This document shows, piece by piece, positions 1 through 6,115 of a stretch of DNA of 14,111 bases. Location of the stretch: contig DATELN010000156.1 of assembly GCA_035276605.1 (NCBI GenBank), forward strand, positions 1-14,111, in the 5' to 3' direction. The notes under the pieces were generated by a model. It ran no database searches, had not been told where the DNA came from, and saw only the letters and a list, made by a program, of their open reading frames with translations. Both the position numbers and the translations under genes were made by a program. Position 1 is the first letter of the stretch; each line of letters begins with the position of its first letter. The stretch is from GCA-003244245 sp035276605. GTDB lineage: Bacteria > Actinomycetota > Actinomycetes > Mycobacteriales > Pseudonocardiaceae.

Positions 1-2614
1 GGGTGACTGGCGGATGGTGGTGCACTCGCCGTTCGGCGCACAGGTCAACGGGCCGTGGGCACTGGCGATCGGCGCCCGGCTGCGGGAACGGCGCGGTATC
101 GAGGCCCAGGTAGCCAGTGCCGACGACGGCATCGTGCTCCGGCTGCCGGACGCGCTGGACGCCGACGGCGCCGAGGTACTACCCACCGCGGAGGATGTGC
201 TGTTCGACCCCGACGAGATAGACCAGATGGTGATCGCCGAGCTGGGCGGCTCGGCGCTGTTCGCCTCCCGGTTCCGGGAATGCGCCGCGCGGTCGCTGCT
301 GCTGCCTCGCCGTGATCCGAAGCGCCGCACACCGCTGTGGCAGCAGCGGCAGCGATCGGCCCAGCTGCTCGCCGTCGCCTCGAAGTACGAGCAGTTCCCG
401 GTGGTGCTGGAGGCGATGCGGGAATGTGTCCAGGACGTTTATGACCTACCTGGGCTGCGCGAGCTGATGTCGGACGTGCGCGCCCGGCGGATCCGTGTGG
501 TGGAAGTCGCCACTCGGTCGCCGTCTCCGTTTGCCCGCAGCCTGCTGTTTGGTTACGTGGGAATGTTCCTCTACGAGTTGGACGCGCCGCTTGCCGAGCG
601 CCGGGCGGCAGCGCTCGCGCTGGATTCCACGCTGCTGGCGGAGCTGCTCGGCGCGGAGGCGATTCGCGAGTTGCTCGATCCGGACGTACTGCGGGAGATC
701 GAGGCGCAGTTGCAGCGGCTCGATGCGAACCGTCAGGCCAACGATGTGGAGAGCACCGCCGATCTGCTGCGCACGCTGGGCGACCTCACCGAGGCCGAAG
801 CCGCGCAGCGTGGGGCAGCTCCAGGCTGGCTCGCCGAGCTCGGCGCCATGCGGCGAGCGATCATGGTCAGGATCGCCGGGGAGCAACGCTGGATCGCTAT
901 TGAGGACGCCGGGCGGGTTCGCGACGCGCTCGGCGTGGCGCTGCCGGTGGGTGTGCCGGAGGCCTTCACCGAGCCGGTCGCCGACCCACTCGGTGACCTC
1001 CTGTTGCGCTATGCCAAAACGCACGGGCCGTTCACCGCGGCCGCCGCCGCGCACCGCTTCGGGCTCGGAGTCGCCGTGGTGGGCGCGGCGCTGGACCGCA
1101 TGACCGCGCTGGGCACCTTGATTCGGGGTGAACTGCGCCCGGTCGAGCTGCGTCCGGTGAGCAATGGGAGTATGGAGTACTGCCACGCGGAGGTGCTGCG
1201 ACGGGTACGGCGGGTGTCGTTGGCCCGGTTGCGGGCCGAGGTGGAGCCGGTCGAGCAGGCTGCGCTGGGTCGGTTCCTGCCAGCCTGGCATGGGATCGGC
1301 CCCTGGGAGGCATCGAAGGCTGAGCCGGCGAAGCGCTTGCGCAGCGCGCCCACTCCGGGGGATGTGCTTGGCGTGGTGGAGCAACTGGCCGGTGCGCCGG
1401 TGCCGGCCAGCGCTCTGGAATCGCTGGTATTACCCGCGAGGCTGCCGGGGTACTCGCCCGCGTTGCTCGATGAGCTCACCATCGCGGGGGAAGTGACCTG
1501 GCTCGGTTGCGGATCGCTAGCGGGAGGCGATGGGTGGATTGCATTGGCTCCTACCGACCTGGCCGACCTAGTGTTGCCCGACCTGGATGAGCAGCTCACC
1601 CTCACCCCGATCCACCGCAGTGTGCTGCGCGCCCTGGGTTGGGACCCAAGCGGTGGTCCGGCCGGGGGCGGTGCGCTGTTCTTCCGTCAGCTCGCCGATC
1701 GGTCCGGTCAGTTCCTGCTTGCTGACGGTGAGCCGGCACCTGGCGATCTCGATGTGGTCGCCGCGATATGGGATCTGGTGTGGGCAGGATTACTGACCAA
1801 CGACTCGCTGGCGCCGGTCCGAGCGCTGGTGTCCGGGCGTTCGGCCACGCACCGGCCGCGCCGGTCTGCCCCGCGAAGTAGGTACGCGCGAATGCGCGCG
1901 GCGCGGCCGCCCCTGCCACACAGTGCCGGACCGCCCACGGCCGCGGGGCGCTGGTCGCTGTCGCCGATGCCCCACCAGGCACCGCTGGAGCAACGCGACC
2001 ACACCCGCCGGGCATACGCGCGCGCCGAGACATTCCTGGAGCGTCACGGGGTTCTCACTCGCGGCGCCTTGGACACCGAACGACTCGCCGGTGGCTTTGC
2101 CGGCATCTACAAGGTACTGCGCGCGATGGAGGAGTCCGGCCGGTGCCGGCGCGGATACGTCGTCGAAGGGCTCGGCGCAGCGCAGTTCGCCATCCCCGGC
2201 GCCATTGACCGGTTGCGGGCTGTGGGTCAATCCGTTGAAGGCCGCTGCGCCACGGTGATTCTGGCCGCGACTGACCCCGCCCAACCTTACGGAGCTGCGC
2301 TGCCGTGGCCACCCACGGTGGGCGATGTACGACACCGACCGGGACGCAAGGCCGGCGCGCTAGCCGTCCTCGTCGATGGTGCTGTGGTCCTCTACGTTGA
2401 ACGCGGTGGGCGGTCACTGCTGTCGTTCACCGACCACACCGACAACTTGCGCGCTGCCGTCGCAGCCCTCGCCGGGGCTGTCGCGCAGGGATGGCTGGGT
2501 TCGCTGTCCGTGGAGCGCGCTGACGGCGAGGCAGCGTTGGGATCCGCGCTGGCCCAGCTGCTTCGCGAAGCTGGGTTCCGCGCCACTCCCCGCGGACTGC
2601 GGCTACGCGCCTGA
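1..2614 (+). CDS. lhr: Lhr-type ATP-dependent helicase, C-terminal part (5' end outside window)
   Basis: The reading frame is open from the left edge: the codons before the first Met (position 14) read GDWR and continue into MVVHSPFG, so this is an internal piece, not a start. About 870 residues are visible. The first part matches the DEAD/H-associated region of large Lhr helicases, with the recognisable string HSPFGAQVNGPWALAIGARL, then DDGIVLRLPD. Further on come the winged-helix/beta-barrel region and a C-terminal domain containing GRWSLSPM, GGFAGIYKVLRAMEESG and RRGYVVEGLGAAQFA, all typical of actinobacterial Lhr. The RecA-like ATPase domains must lie upstream. Known for the family: Lhr is a roughly 1500-residue 3'-to-5' translocase/helicase of DNA and RNA:DNA hybrids, connected with DNA-damage responses in mycobacteria. 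A basic, Pro/Arg-rich linker at about 1840-1960 separates two C-terminal domains. The gene ends only 22 bases before the convergent neighbour. I am sure of the family; the cellular role is inference. Confidence 0.93.
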   Translation, partial: GDWRMVVHSPFGAQVNGPWALAIGARLRERRGIEAQVASADDGIVLRLPDALDADGAEVLPTAEDVLFDPDEIDQMVIAELGGSALFASRFRECAARSLLLPRRDPKRRTPLWQQRQRSAQLLAVASKYEQFPVVLEAMRECVQDVYDLPGLRELMSDVRARRIRVVEVATRSPSPFARSLLFGYVGMFLYELDAPLAERRAAALALDSTLLAELLGAEAIRELLDPDVLREIEAQLQRLDANRQANDVESTADLLRTLGDLTEAEAAQRGAAPGWLAELGAMRRAIMVRIAGEQRWIAIEDAGRVRDALGVALPVGVPEAFTEPVADPLGDLLLRYAKTHGPFTAAAAAHRFGLGVAVVGAALDRMTALGTLIRGELRPVELRPVSNGSMEYCHAEVLRRVRRVSLARLRAEVEPVEQAALGRFLPAWHGIGPWEASKAEPAKRLRSAPTPGDVLGVVEQLAGAPVPASALESLVLPARLPGYSPALLDELTIAGEVTWLGCGSLAGGDGWIALAPTDLADLVLPDLDEQLTLTPIHRSVLRALGWDPSGGPAGGGALFFRQLADRSGQFLLADGEPAPGDLDVVAAIWDLVWAGLLTNDSLAPVRALVSGRSATHRPRRSAPRSRYARMRAARPPLPHSAGPPTAAGRWSLSPMPHQAPLEQRDHTRRAYARAETFLERHGVLTRGALDTERLAGGFAGIYKVLRAMEESGRCRRGYVVEGLGAAQFAIPGAIDRLRAVGQSVEGRCATVILAATDPAQPYGAALPWPPTVGDVRHRPGRKAGALAVLVDGAVVLYVERGGRSLLSFTDHTDNLRAAVAALAGAVAQGWLGSLSVERADGEAALGSALAQLLREAGFRATPRGLRLRA

Positions 2615-2630
2615 TCTCATGAGTGATCAG
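2611..2630. terminator. Hairpin between convergent genes, possible bidirectional terminator
   Basis: CTGATCTCATGAGTGATCAG forms a stem CTGATC/GATCAG whose interior is itself nearly self-complementary (CTCATGAG). It starts at the stop codon of the lhr gene (TGA 2612-2614) and lies just beyond the stop of the minus-strand gene (TAG, 2639-2637). There is no T-run on either side, so it would be a weak or non-canonical terminator. The position, exactly between two convergent stops, is the main support. Confidence 0.4.
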
Positions 2631-2636
2631 ATTGGG

Positions 2637-3410
2637 CTACTGTGTCGCGGGCCGCAGCAGGGCCCACAGATGAGCGACAGCTTCCTGGTCACCGGAGATC
2701 TGGACCGATTGATCCGGTAGGCGTCCCCATGACCACAGGTACACGGCCATCGGGTCCCCGCTGACTATGGCATCCGCCGACCGGGCGTCGGCTTCGCCCA
2801 CCCGCCGGGCGGTGGAACGGCCATGCTCGAAGATCGCCAGCCAGCGCCGTTGCGCGGCTGACAGGGCGACCGCTCCCTGCCGCGGCGACGACATCCGCAG
2901 TTCGTTGAGGCGATGACCAAACCAGAGGAACAGCAGCTCGTCGATGCCGTCCAGGGCCACCTCGGGCTCGATAGGGTTCACCGGACCGCCAGCGGCAGCT
3001 TGCACATCGACACGGTGCACCGTGGTCTCGTGAGCCATCCGTCGCCACCAGAAGCCGTAGGTACGATCCGCCGGCCACCAGGTGTCGCATGGTTGCGCCG
3101 GGTCATGCTGGCGCAGTTCTGCCAGTAGCTGTTCCAAACCGATTCGGACGTAGCCGACCAGATCGCCGTCCGATGGCGATCGCTGCCAGTGTTCGGGGCG
3201 ATGGCCGTCCCGTACCCAGAGCCGAGTCACCCGGTGCACGCTGCCCACATGTCGCAGGGTCTGTTCCAACGTGACATCGGGGCAGCCCGGTACCTCGGCT
3301 TGAGCCGCGTCCGGTAAGGCTGACGCCGCCGTGTCGAGAATCAATTCGCCCTCGATTCCGATCACATCGAGCAGCCGGCCGTAGTCGATCAGTGCCCGCG
3401 GAGCCGTCAT
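2637..3410 (-). CDS. Mycothiol-dependent maleylpyruvate isomerase family protein (DinB fold)
   Basis: A 257-residue protein with two domains. The N-terminal MDMPI_N/DinB-like four-helix bundle covers roughly residues 1-145. The C-terminal MDMPI_C-type domain covers roughly 150-257 and ends with the characteristic GDPMAVYLWSWGR and VQISGD strings. The metal triad known from Corynebacterium glutamicum maleylpyruvate isomerase (His, then Glu and His four apart) appears intact as His54 in LRHVGSVHR and Glu128/His132 in HETTVHR. Family members are zinc enzymes that use mycothiol as thiol cofactor; many are of unknown substrate, so the name describes the family, not the reaction. The start chosen is ATG at 3410-3408, which overlaps the upstream stop as ATGA and has GGGGA seven bases before it. 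A GTG at 3437 would add nine residues and has less support. The gene is probably translationally coupled to the HEPN gene upstream. No maleylpyruvate or gentisate pathway genes are nearby, which argues against a catabolic role here. Confidence 0.85.
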   Translation of the reverse strand: MTAPRALIDYGRLLDVIGIEGELILDTAASALPDAAQAEVPGCPDVTLEQTLRHVGSVHRVTRLWVRDGHRPEHWQRSPSDGDLVGYVRIGLEQLLAELRQHDPAQPCDTWWPADRTYGFWWRRMAHETTVHRVDVQAAAGGPVNPIEPEVALDGIDELLFLWFGHRLNELRMSSPRQGAVALSAAQRRWLAIFEHGRSTARRVGEADARSADAIVSGDPMAVYLWSWGRLPDQSVQISGDQEAVAHLWALLRPATQ

Positions 3411-3886
3411 CGGAACGTCCCCATCGCTGACCGCCACGCCAGCGTCAGGAACTGACCGGACTGACGCACCATGTCGTCGGCGTCGCGGTGGGTTACGAGG
3501 CGATGAACGCCTGCCTCAGCGGCAGCCCGGGTCACGGAGGTAGCGGCGAAGAAAGCCGCCCACTCCGCGAGTTCCGGCGCAACAGTGCTGAGTAACGTCC
3601 AGGCACTGGTAGGGGCTGCACGGCGGCGTGGCCGGGCACGCGCTGCGAGCACGGCGGCGGCCGCACGCAGCGCCGCTAGGTGCGCTTGAACGTAGCGCTC
3701 TACAGGATGTGTGGTGTACTCGGCGTCGATCAGTGCCTGCCGAGCTTGCTCGATCAGGATTTGCACGCTGAGCGAGCAATGACCGGTGGTGTCAGGATTA
3801 CGGGAGCGGTTCGACTGGCCGCGCCCGTCGTACCCTCCAATAGGCGAGGGTCCAACAGGTGAGGTGAGCAACGCGACAGCGGGCAC
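3407..3886 (-). CDS. SAV_6107 family HEPN domain protein
   Basis: A 159-residue, Ala-rich, all-helical protein. From about residue 44 the sequence (ARQALIDAE, VERYVQAHLAALRAAAAVLA, then VAPELAEWAAFFAA) matches my memory of the SAV_6107-type HEPN family of actinomycetes. HEPN domains are helical bundles often found in RNases and toxins of stress, defence and toxin-antitoxin systems, with an R-X4-6-H catalytic motif. Here R64 and H69 (RYVQAH) have that spacing, but they lie in an early helix and catalysis is not established. The GTG start at 3886 is chosen because a perfect AGGAGG lies five bases upstream. A second GTG at 3766 (codon 41) has no visible ribosome binding site but would remove a poorly conserved-looking N-terminal 40 residues. 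The stop overlaps the start of the DinB-fold gene. A perfect SOS box lies about 110 bases upstream. Confidence 0.8.
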   Translation of the reverse strand: MPAVALLTSPVGPSPIGGYDGRGQSNRSRNPDTTGHCSLSVQILIEQARQALIDAEYTTHPVERYVQAHLAALRAAAAVLAARARPRRRAAPTSAWTLLSTVAPELAEWAAFFAATSVTRAAAEAGVHRLVTHRDADDMVRQSGQFLTLAWRSAMGTFR

Positions 3887-3891
3887 GTCGG

Positions 3892-3897
3892 CCTCCT
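3892..3897 (-). promoter_or_regulatory. Ribosome binding site for the HEPN gene
   Basis: The minus strand reads AGGAGG here, followed by five bases (CCGAC) and then the GTG at 3886-3884. This perfect Shine-Dalgarno sequence decides in favour of the long form of the HEPN protein over the GTG at 3766. Confidence 0.75.
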
Positions 3898-3997
3898 GGT
3901 CGGGAGTCGTAGTAGGCGCACGAATCGACTCCGCCGTGGGGAAGCCGGCGGCGTCCGGCGGCGACGCGCTTCCCCCGCGCCACCACCGGACCCGTGT

Positions 3998-4013
3998 TCG
4001 AACATGTGTTCGA
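3998..4013. promoter_or_regulatory. LexA-binding SOS box
   Basis: The bases are TCGAACATGTGTTCGA, an exact match to the mycobacterial SOS box TCGAAC-N4-GTTCGA. It lies in the divergent region between the HEPN gene (start 111 bases away on the minus strand) and the GNAT gene (start 162 bases away on the plus strand). On the minus strand a TAnnnT-type -10 hexamer, TACTGT (4020-4015), ends one base before the box, so LexA bound here would cover the expected transcription start toward the HEPN gene. No equally well-placed -10 is seen for the GNAT direction. The octamer GTGTTCGA also repeats directly (3994-4001 and 4006-4013), so a direct-repeat binder is a less likely alternative. Confidence 0.8.
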
Positions 4014-4014
4014 C

Positions 4015-4052
4015 ACAGTACAGGTTAACCCCTCGAGGCTTGGGTGCGTCAA
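4015..4052 (-). promoter_or_regulatory. Candidate promoter for the HEPN/DinB-fold operon
   Basis: On the minus strand there is a good -35-like TTGACG (4052-4047). Two possible -10 elements follow: GTTAAC (4029-4024), at a 17-base spacing but a poor match, and TACTGT (4020-4015), a TAnnnT match that lies 26 bases from TTGACG and so would act without it. Both would be shut off by a repressor on the adjoining SOS box. The stretch also holds two abutting 8-base palindromes, GGTTAACC (4023-4030) and CCTCGAGG (4031-4038), of unknown meaning. Confidence 0.35.
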
Positions 4053-4162
4053 GTGCCAATCTTGAAAAGTCGGCAGGTGGCTGCTTGTCGTGGTGTCATG
4101 GGTGTGGTGCACCCTGCCGACGCCTGTCTCGCAGGGATGCGGCCTACTCAGGAGGCCAAAAC

Positions 4163-4168
4163 AGGAGG
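4163..4168 (+). promoter_or_regulatory. Ribosome binding site for the GNAT gene
   Basis: AGGAGG lies six bases before the GTG at 4175 and fifteen before the ATG at 4184, so it selects GTG 4175. A short GGCCT/AGGCC hairpin (4141-4157) lies directly upstream. Confidence 0.7.
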
Positions 4169-4174
4169 TCGGCG

Positions 4175-4735
4175 GTGACCGCAATGCCCGCCCAGGAGCC
4201 GACGCGGCTGACCGAACTGACCGCCGCGCAGTTACGCGAGCGGCTCAACGAAGCGCTGCGGATCTACATCACCGCCATGCGCTACCCGCCCAGCACGGCG
4301 CAACATCGCAGCCCCATGTGGCTCGAACATATGCTGCGGGCAGGTTGGTTGTGTATGGCCGCCTTCGAGGCAGAGACCCTGGTAGGTATCGGTTATGGAT
4401 ATCACGGAGCGCCCGGACAGTGGTGGCATGATGAGGTGCACCGCGGGCTGAGACTGATCAATCCTGCCGCGGCACAACGTGAGCTCGCCGACTACTTCGA
4501 GCTGACCGAGTTGCACGTGCATCCCGATGCCCAAGGCAGGGGCATCGGCACGGCTTTGCTCACCGAGTTGCTGTCCCGAGTGGACGCTCCCCGCGTGTTG
4601 CTATCCACCCCTGAGGGGCCGACCAGGGCATGGCGGCTTTACCGCCGGTTTGGGTTCACAGACATACTGCGCCATTACCACTTCACTGGGGACTCCCGAG
4701 ACTTCGCCGTGCTCGGCCGCGCGTTGCCGCTCTAG
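4175..4735 (+). CDS. GNAT family N-acetyltransferase
   Basis: A 186-residue protein that should transfer an acetyl group from acetyl-CoA to an amine; the substrate is unknown. The acetyl-CoA-binding motif A is clear at residues 111-125 (TELHVHPDAQGRGIG), giving the Q-x-x-G-x-G pyrophosphate loop, and the C-terminal AWRLYRRFGF segment (152-161) is the usual motif B with its tyrosine. The GTG start is set by the upstream AGGAGG; the longer frame back to 4004 would begin inside the SOS box and encode a Cys/Arg-rich stretch unlike the family. The gene is followed downstream by a prenyl synthase, as Rv2170 lies a few genes before Rv2173 in M. tuberculosis. Rv2170 is reported to acetylate isocitrate lyase, but orthology is only inferred from context. 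It is divergent from the HEPN gene and could share control by the SOS box, though the box sits far upstream. Confidence 0.88.
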   Translation: MTAMPAQEPTRLTELTAAQLRERLNEALRIYITAMRYPPSTAQHRSPMWLEHMLRAGWLCMAAFEAETLVGIGYGYHGAPGQWWHDEVHRGLRLINPAAAQRELADYFELTELHVHPDAQGRGIGTALLTELLSRVDAPRVLLSTPEGPTRAWRLYRRFGFTDILRHYHFTGDSRDFAVLGRALPL

Positions 4736-4840
4736 GGCGCCTGGGGTTGGTAGCTGTTAAGGACGCCCGCACGAGGGGTTGGCGGTACTTGAAGGGCGAC
4801 CAACTGAACCGGGAGGGCGTCGCGGCCGAACCGGGGCATG

Positions 4841-4870
4841 TGCCGACGCGTAGGACCCCTATCGTCGGCA
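4841..4870. promoter_or_regulatory. Inverted repeat, candidate operator of the carotenoid run
   Basis: TGCCGACG (4841-4848) and CGTCGGCA (4863-4870) are perfect 8-base complements. Inside them TAGG (4851-4854) and CCTA (4858-4861) pair again around a three-base loop. There is no T-run, so a repressor/activator site or an mRNA leader hairpin is more likely than an intrinsic terminator. It ends 57 bases before the idsA-like start. Carotenoid genes in other actinomycetes are under MerR-type (LitR) or MarR-type control, but no regulator gene is in this window. Confidence 0.5.
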
Positions 4871-4917
4871 TACATAGCGAGCGCGGGTCCGTTACCGGTG
4901 CCGTCTCTACGGTTCGC

Positions 4918-4923
4918 AGGAGG
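4918..4923 (+). promoter_or_regulatory. Ribosome binding site for the prenyl synthase gene
   Basis: AGGAGG lies four bases before ATG 4928. This sets the start and rules out the upstream in-frame start at 4838, whose codons would run through the inverted repeat. Confidence 0.75.
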
Positions 4924-4927
4924 TTTG

Positions 4928-6091
4928 ATGGCGCAGGGCAACGCAGTTCCGGTCACCTCTCGCGCTCGAACTTCATCCCTCAATAAGCTGGCAGGAGATC
5001 AGTCGGTTCATCCGCTCGACGACGGACTGCACGCCGAAATACACCGCGAACTGGCCACATTCCTGGAAGCCAAACGCGATGACGCGCGGCAGATCGACCC
5101 ACAGTTCGTCACCGCGGTGGATTCGTTAAGCAACTTCGTCCTTGGCGGCGGCAAGCGACTGCGGCCCACGTTCGCCTGGTGGGGTTGGCGGGGCGCGGGG
5201 GGCTCCGCGTTCGATCCGCAGGCCCACTCGGTGTTACGGGCGGTCAGCTCGCTGGAGTTGATTCAGGCATGCGCGCTGGTGCATGACGATCTGATCGATG
5301 ACTCCACGACCCGTCGCGGCGCACCGACCGTGCACGTCGACTACGCGGCCCGGCATCGCTCGGCCGGGTGGCTCGGCACGCCGGAACGATTCGGCGCAGC
5401 CACCGCCATCCTGCTCGGCGACATCGCCCTGGCTTGGGCCGATGACATGTTGCGCAGCGCCGATCTGTGGCCTGACCAGCTGAGCAGGGCGCACTCGGTG
5501 TGGCAGGCCATGCGCACCGAAGTGCTCGCCGGGCAGTATCTAGACATCCTCACCCAGGCTTGCGGCGACGAGACACCCGAAAGTGCGCTGCAAATCGATC
5601 GGTACAAGACGGCGGCCTATACCGTTGAGCGCCCACTTCACCTCGGCGCCGCGATCGCCGGAGCCGATTCCAGACTCATCCGCGCCTACCGCCGCTTCGG
5701 CGCGGATATCGGTATCGCCTTCCAGCTCCGCGACGACCTGTTGGGCATGTTTGGCGACCCGTCGATCACCGGAAAGCCGGCGGGCGATGACCTGCGGGAG
5801 GGCAAACGCACCCTGCTGCTGGCCTGCGGACTGCGCGCCGCCGATGAGAAACGCCAGACGGGAGCCGCTGAGGCGCTTCGCAGCGCAATCGGCAATCCGC
5901 AGGTGGACGAGGACACCGTCACCGAGGTCCGGCAGTTACTGACCGAGATCGGCGCGGTAGCCGAGGTCGAACGCCGGATCAGCACGCTCACCGACTCAGC
6001 GCTGCGGATCTTGGACATCGCTGGCCTGTGCGAGCCGGCTGCCACCCGGTTGGCTGAACTTGCCGCCCAGGCCACCCGCCGGGTGCAGTGA
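4928..6091 (+). CDS. idsA2: Polyprenyl diphosphate synthase, probable GGPP synthase (IdsA/CrtE type)
   Basis: A 387-residue trans-prenyltransferase that adds isopentenyl diphosphate to an allylic primer. Visible motifs in order: GGGKRLRP (73-80); first Asp-rich motif HDDLIDDS with D120, D121 and D124; LLGD (162-165); KTAAYTVERP (from 227); second Asp-rich motif QLRDDLLGMFGD (D269, D270); and GKPAGDDLREGKRT, typical of the actinobacterial IdsA group. In the second motif the third Asp of DDxxD is replaced by Gly, as is usual in this group. The residues four and five before the first Asp-rich motif are small (Ala, Cys) rather than aromatic, which argues against a short FPP-type product and fits GGPP. 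With crtI and crtB downstream, GGPP for phytoene is the natural role. It is first in a plus-strand run of four genes, 24 bases from crtI. The link to a mannosyltransferase recalls Rv2173-Rv2174; the gene symbol rests on that synteny. Confidence 0.92.
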   Translation: MAQGNAVPVTSRARTSSLNKLAGDQSVHPLDDGLHAEIHRELATFLEAKRDDARQIDPQFVTAVDSLSNFVLGGGKRLRPTFAWWGWRGAGGSAFDPQAHSVLRAVSSLELIQACALVHDDLIDDSTTRRGAPTVHVDYAARHRSAGWLGTPERFGAATAILLGDIALAWADDMLRSADLWPDQLSRAHSVWQAMRTEVLAGQYLDILTQACGDETPESALQIDRYKTAAYTVERPLHLGAAIAGADSRLIRAYRRFGADIGIAFQLRDDLLGMFGDPSITGKPAGDDLREGKRTLLLACGLRAADEKRQTGAAEALRSAIGNPQVDEDTVTEVRQLLTEIGAVAEVERRISTLTDSALRILDIAGLCEPAATRLAELAAQATRRVQ

Positions 6092-6115
6092 ACGACCACG
6101 CGTAACGTGCCACCC

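Larger units (their letters stand above)
4736..4927. other. Intergenic region upstream of the prenyl synthase operon
   Basis: This 192-base gap probably holds the promoter of the isoprenoid/carotenoid run. Visible structure includes a direct repeat GGGGTTGG at 4743-4750 and 4775-4782 (32 bases apart, about three helical turns) with a related inverted CCAACTGAACC at 4799-4809. It also holds the strong inverted repeat at 4841-4870 and the ribosome binding site at 4918-4923. A weak hairpin (GGGCGCC 4735-4741 with GG-A-CGCCC 4761-4768, 19-base loop) might end GNAT transcription. No clear -35/-10 pair could be fixed. Confidence 0.5.

Noticed and set aside
446..1384. 312-codon open frame on the minus strand
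   Set aside because: Antisense to lhr, Arg/His/Gln-rich, with no recognisable motif; the plus-strand frame has clear Lhr motifs throughout.
3945..3963. Tandem CCGGCGGCG repeat
   Set aside because: Two copies of a simple GC-rich string in GC-rich DNA; no further copies and no sign of a functional array.
4004..4174. N-terminal extension of the GNAT protein
   Set aside because: This frame would start within the SOS box and encode a Cys/Arg-rich stretch unlike GNAT proteins; AGGAGG before GTG 4175 gives a better start.
4838..4927. 30-residue N-terminal extension of the prenyl synthase
   Set aside because: It would run through the inverted repeat and has no ribosome binding site, whereas ATG 4928 has AGGAGG four bases upstream.
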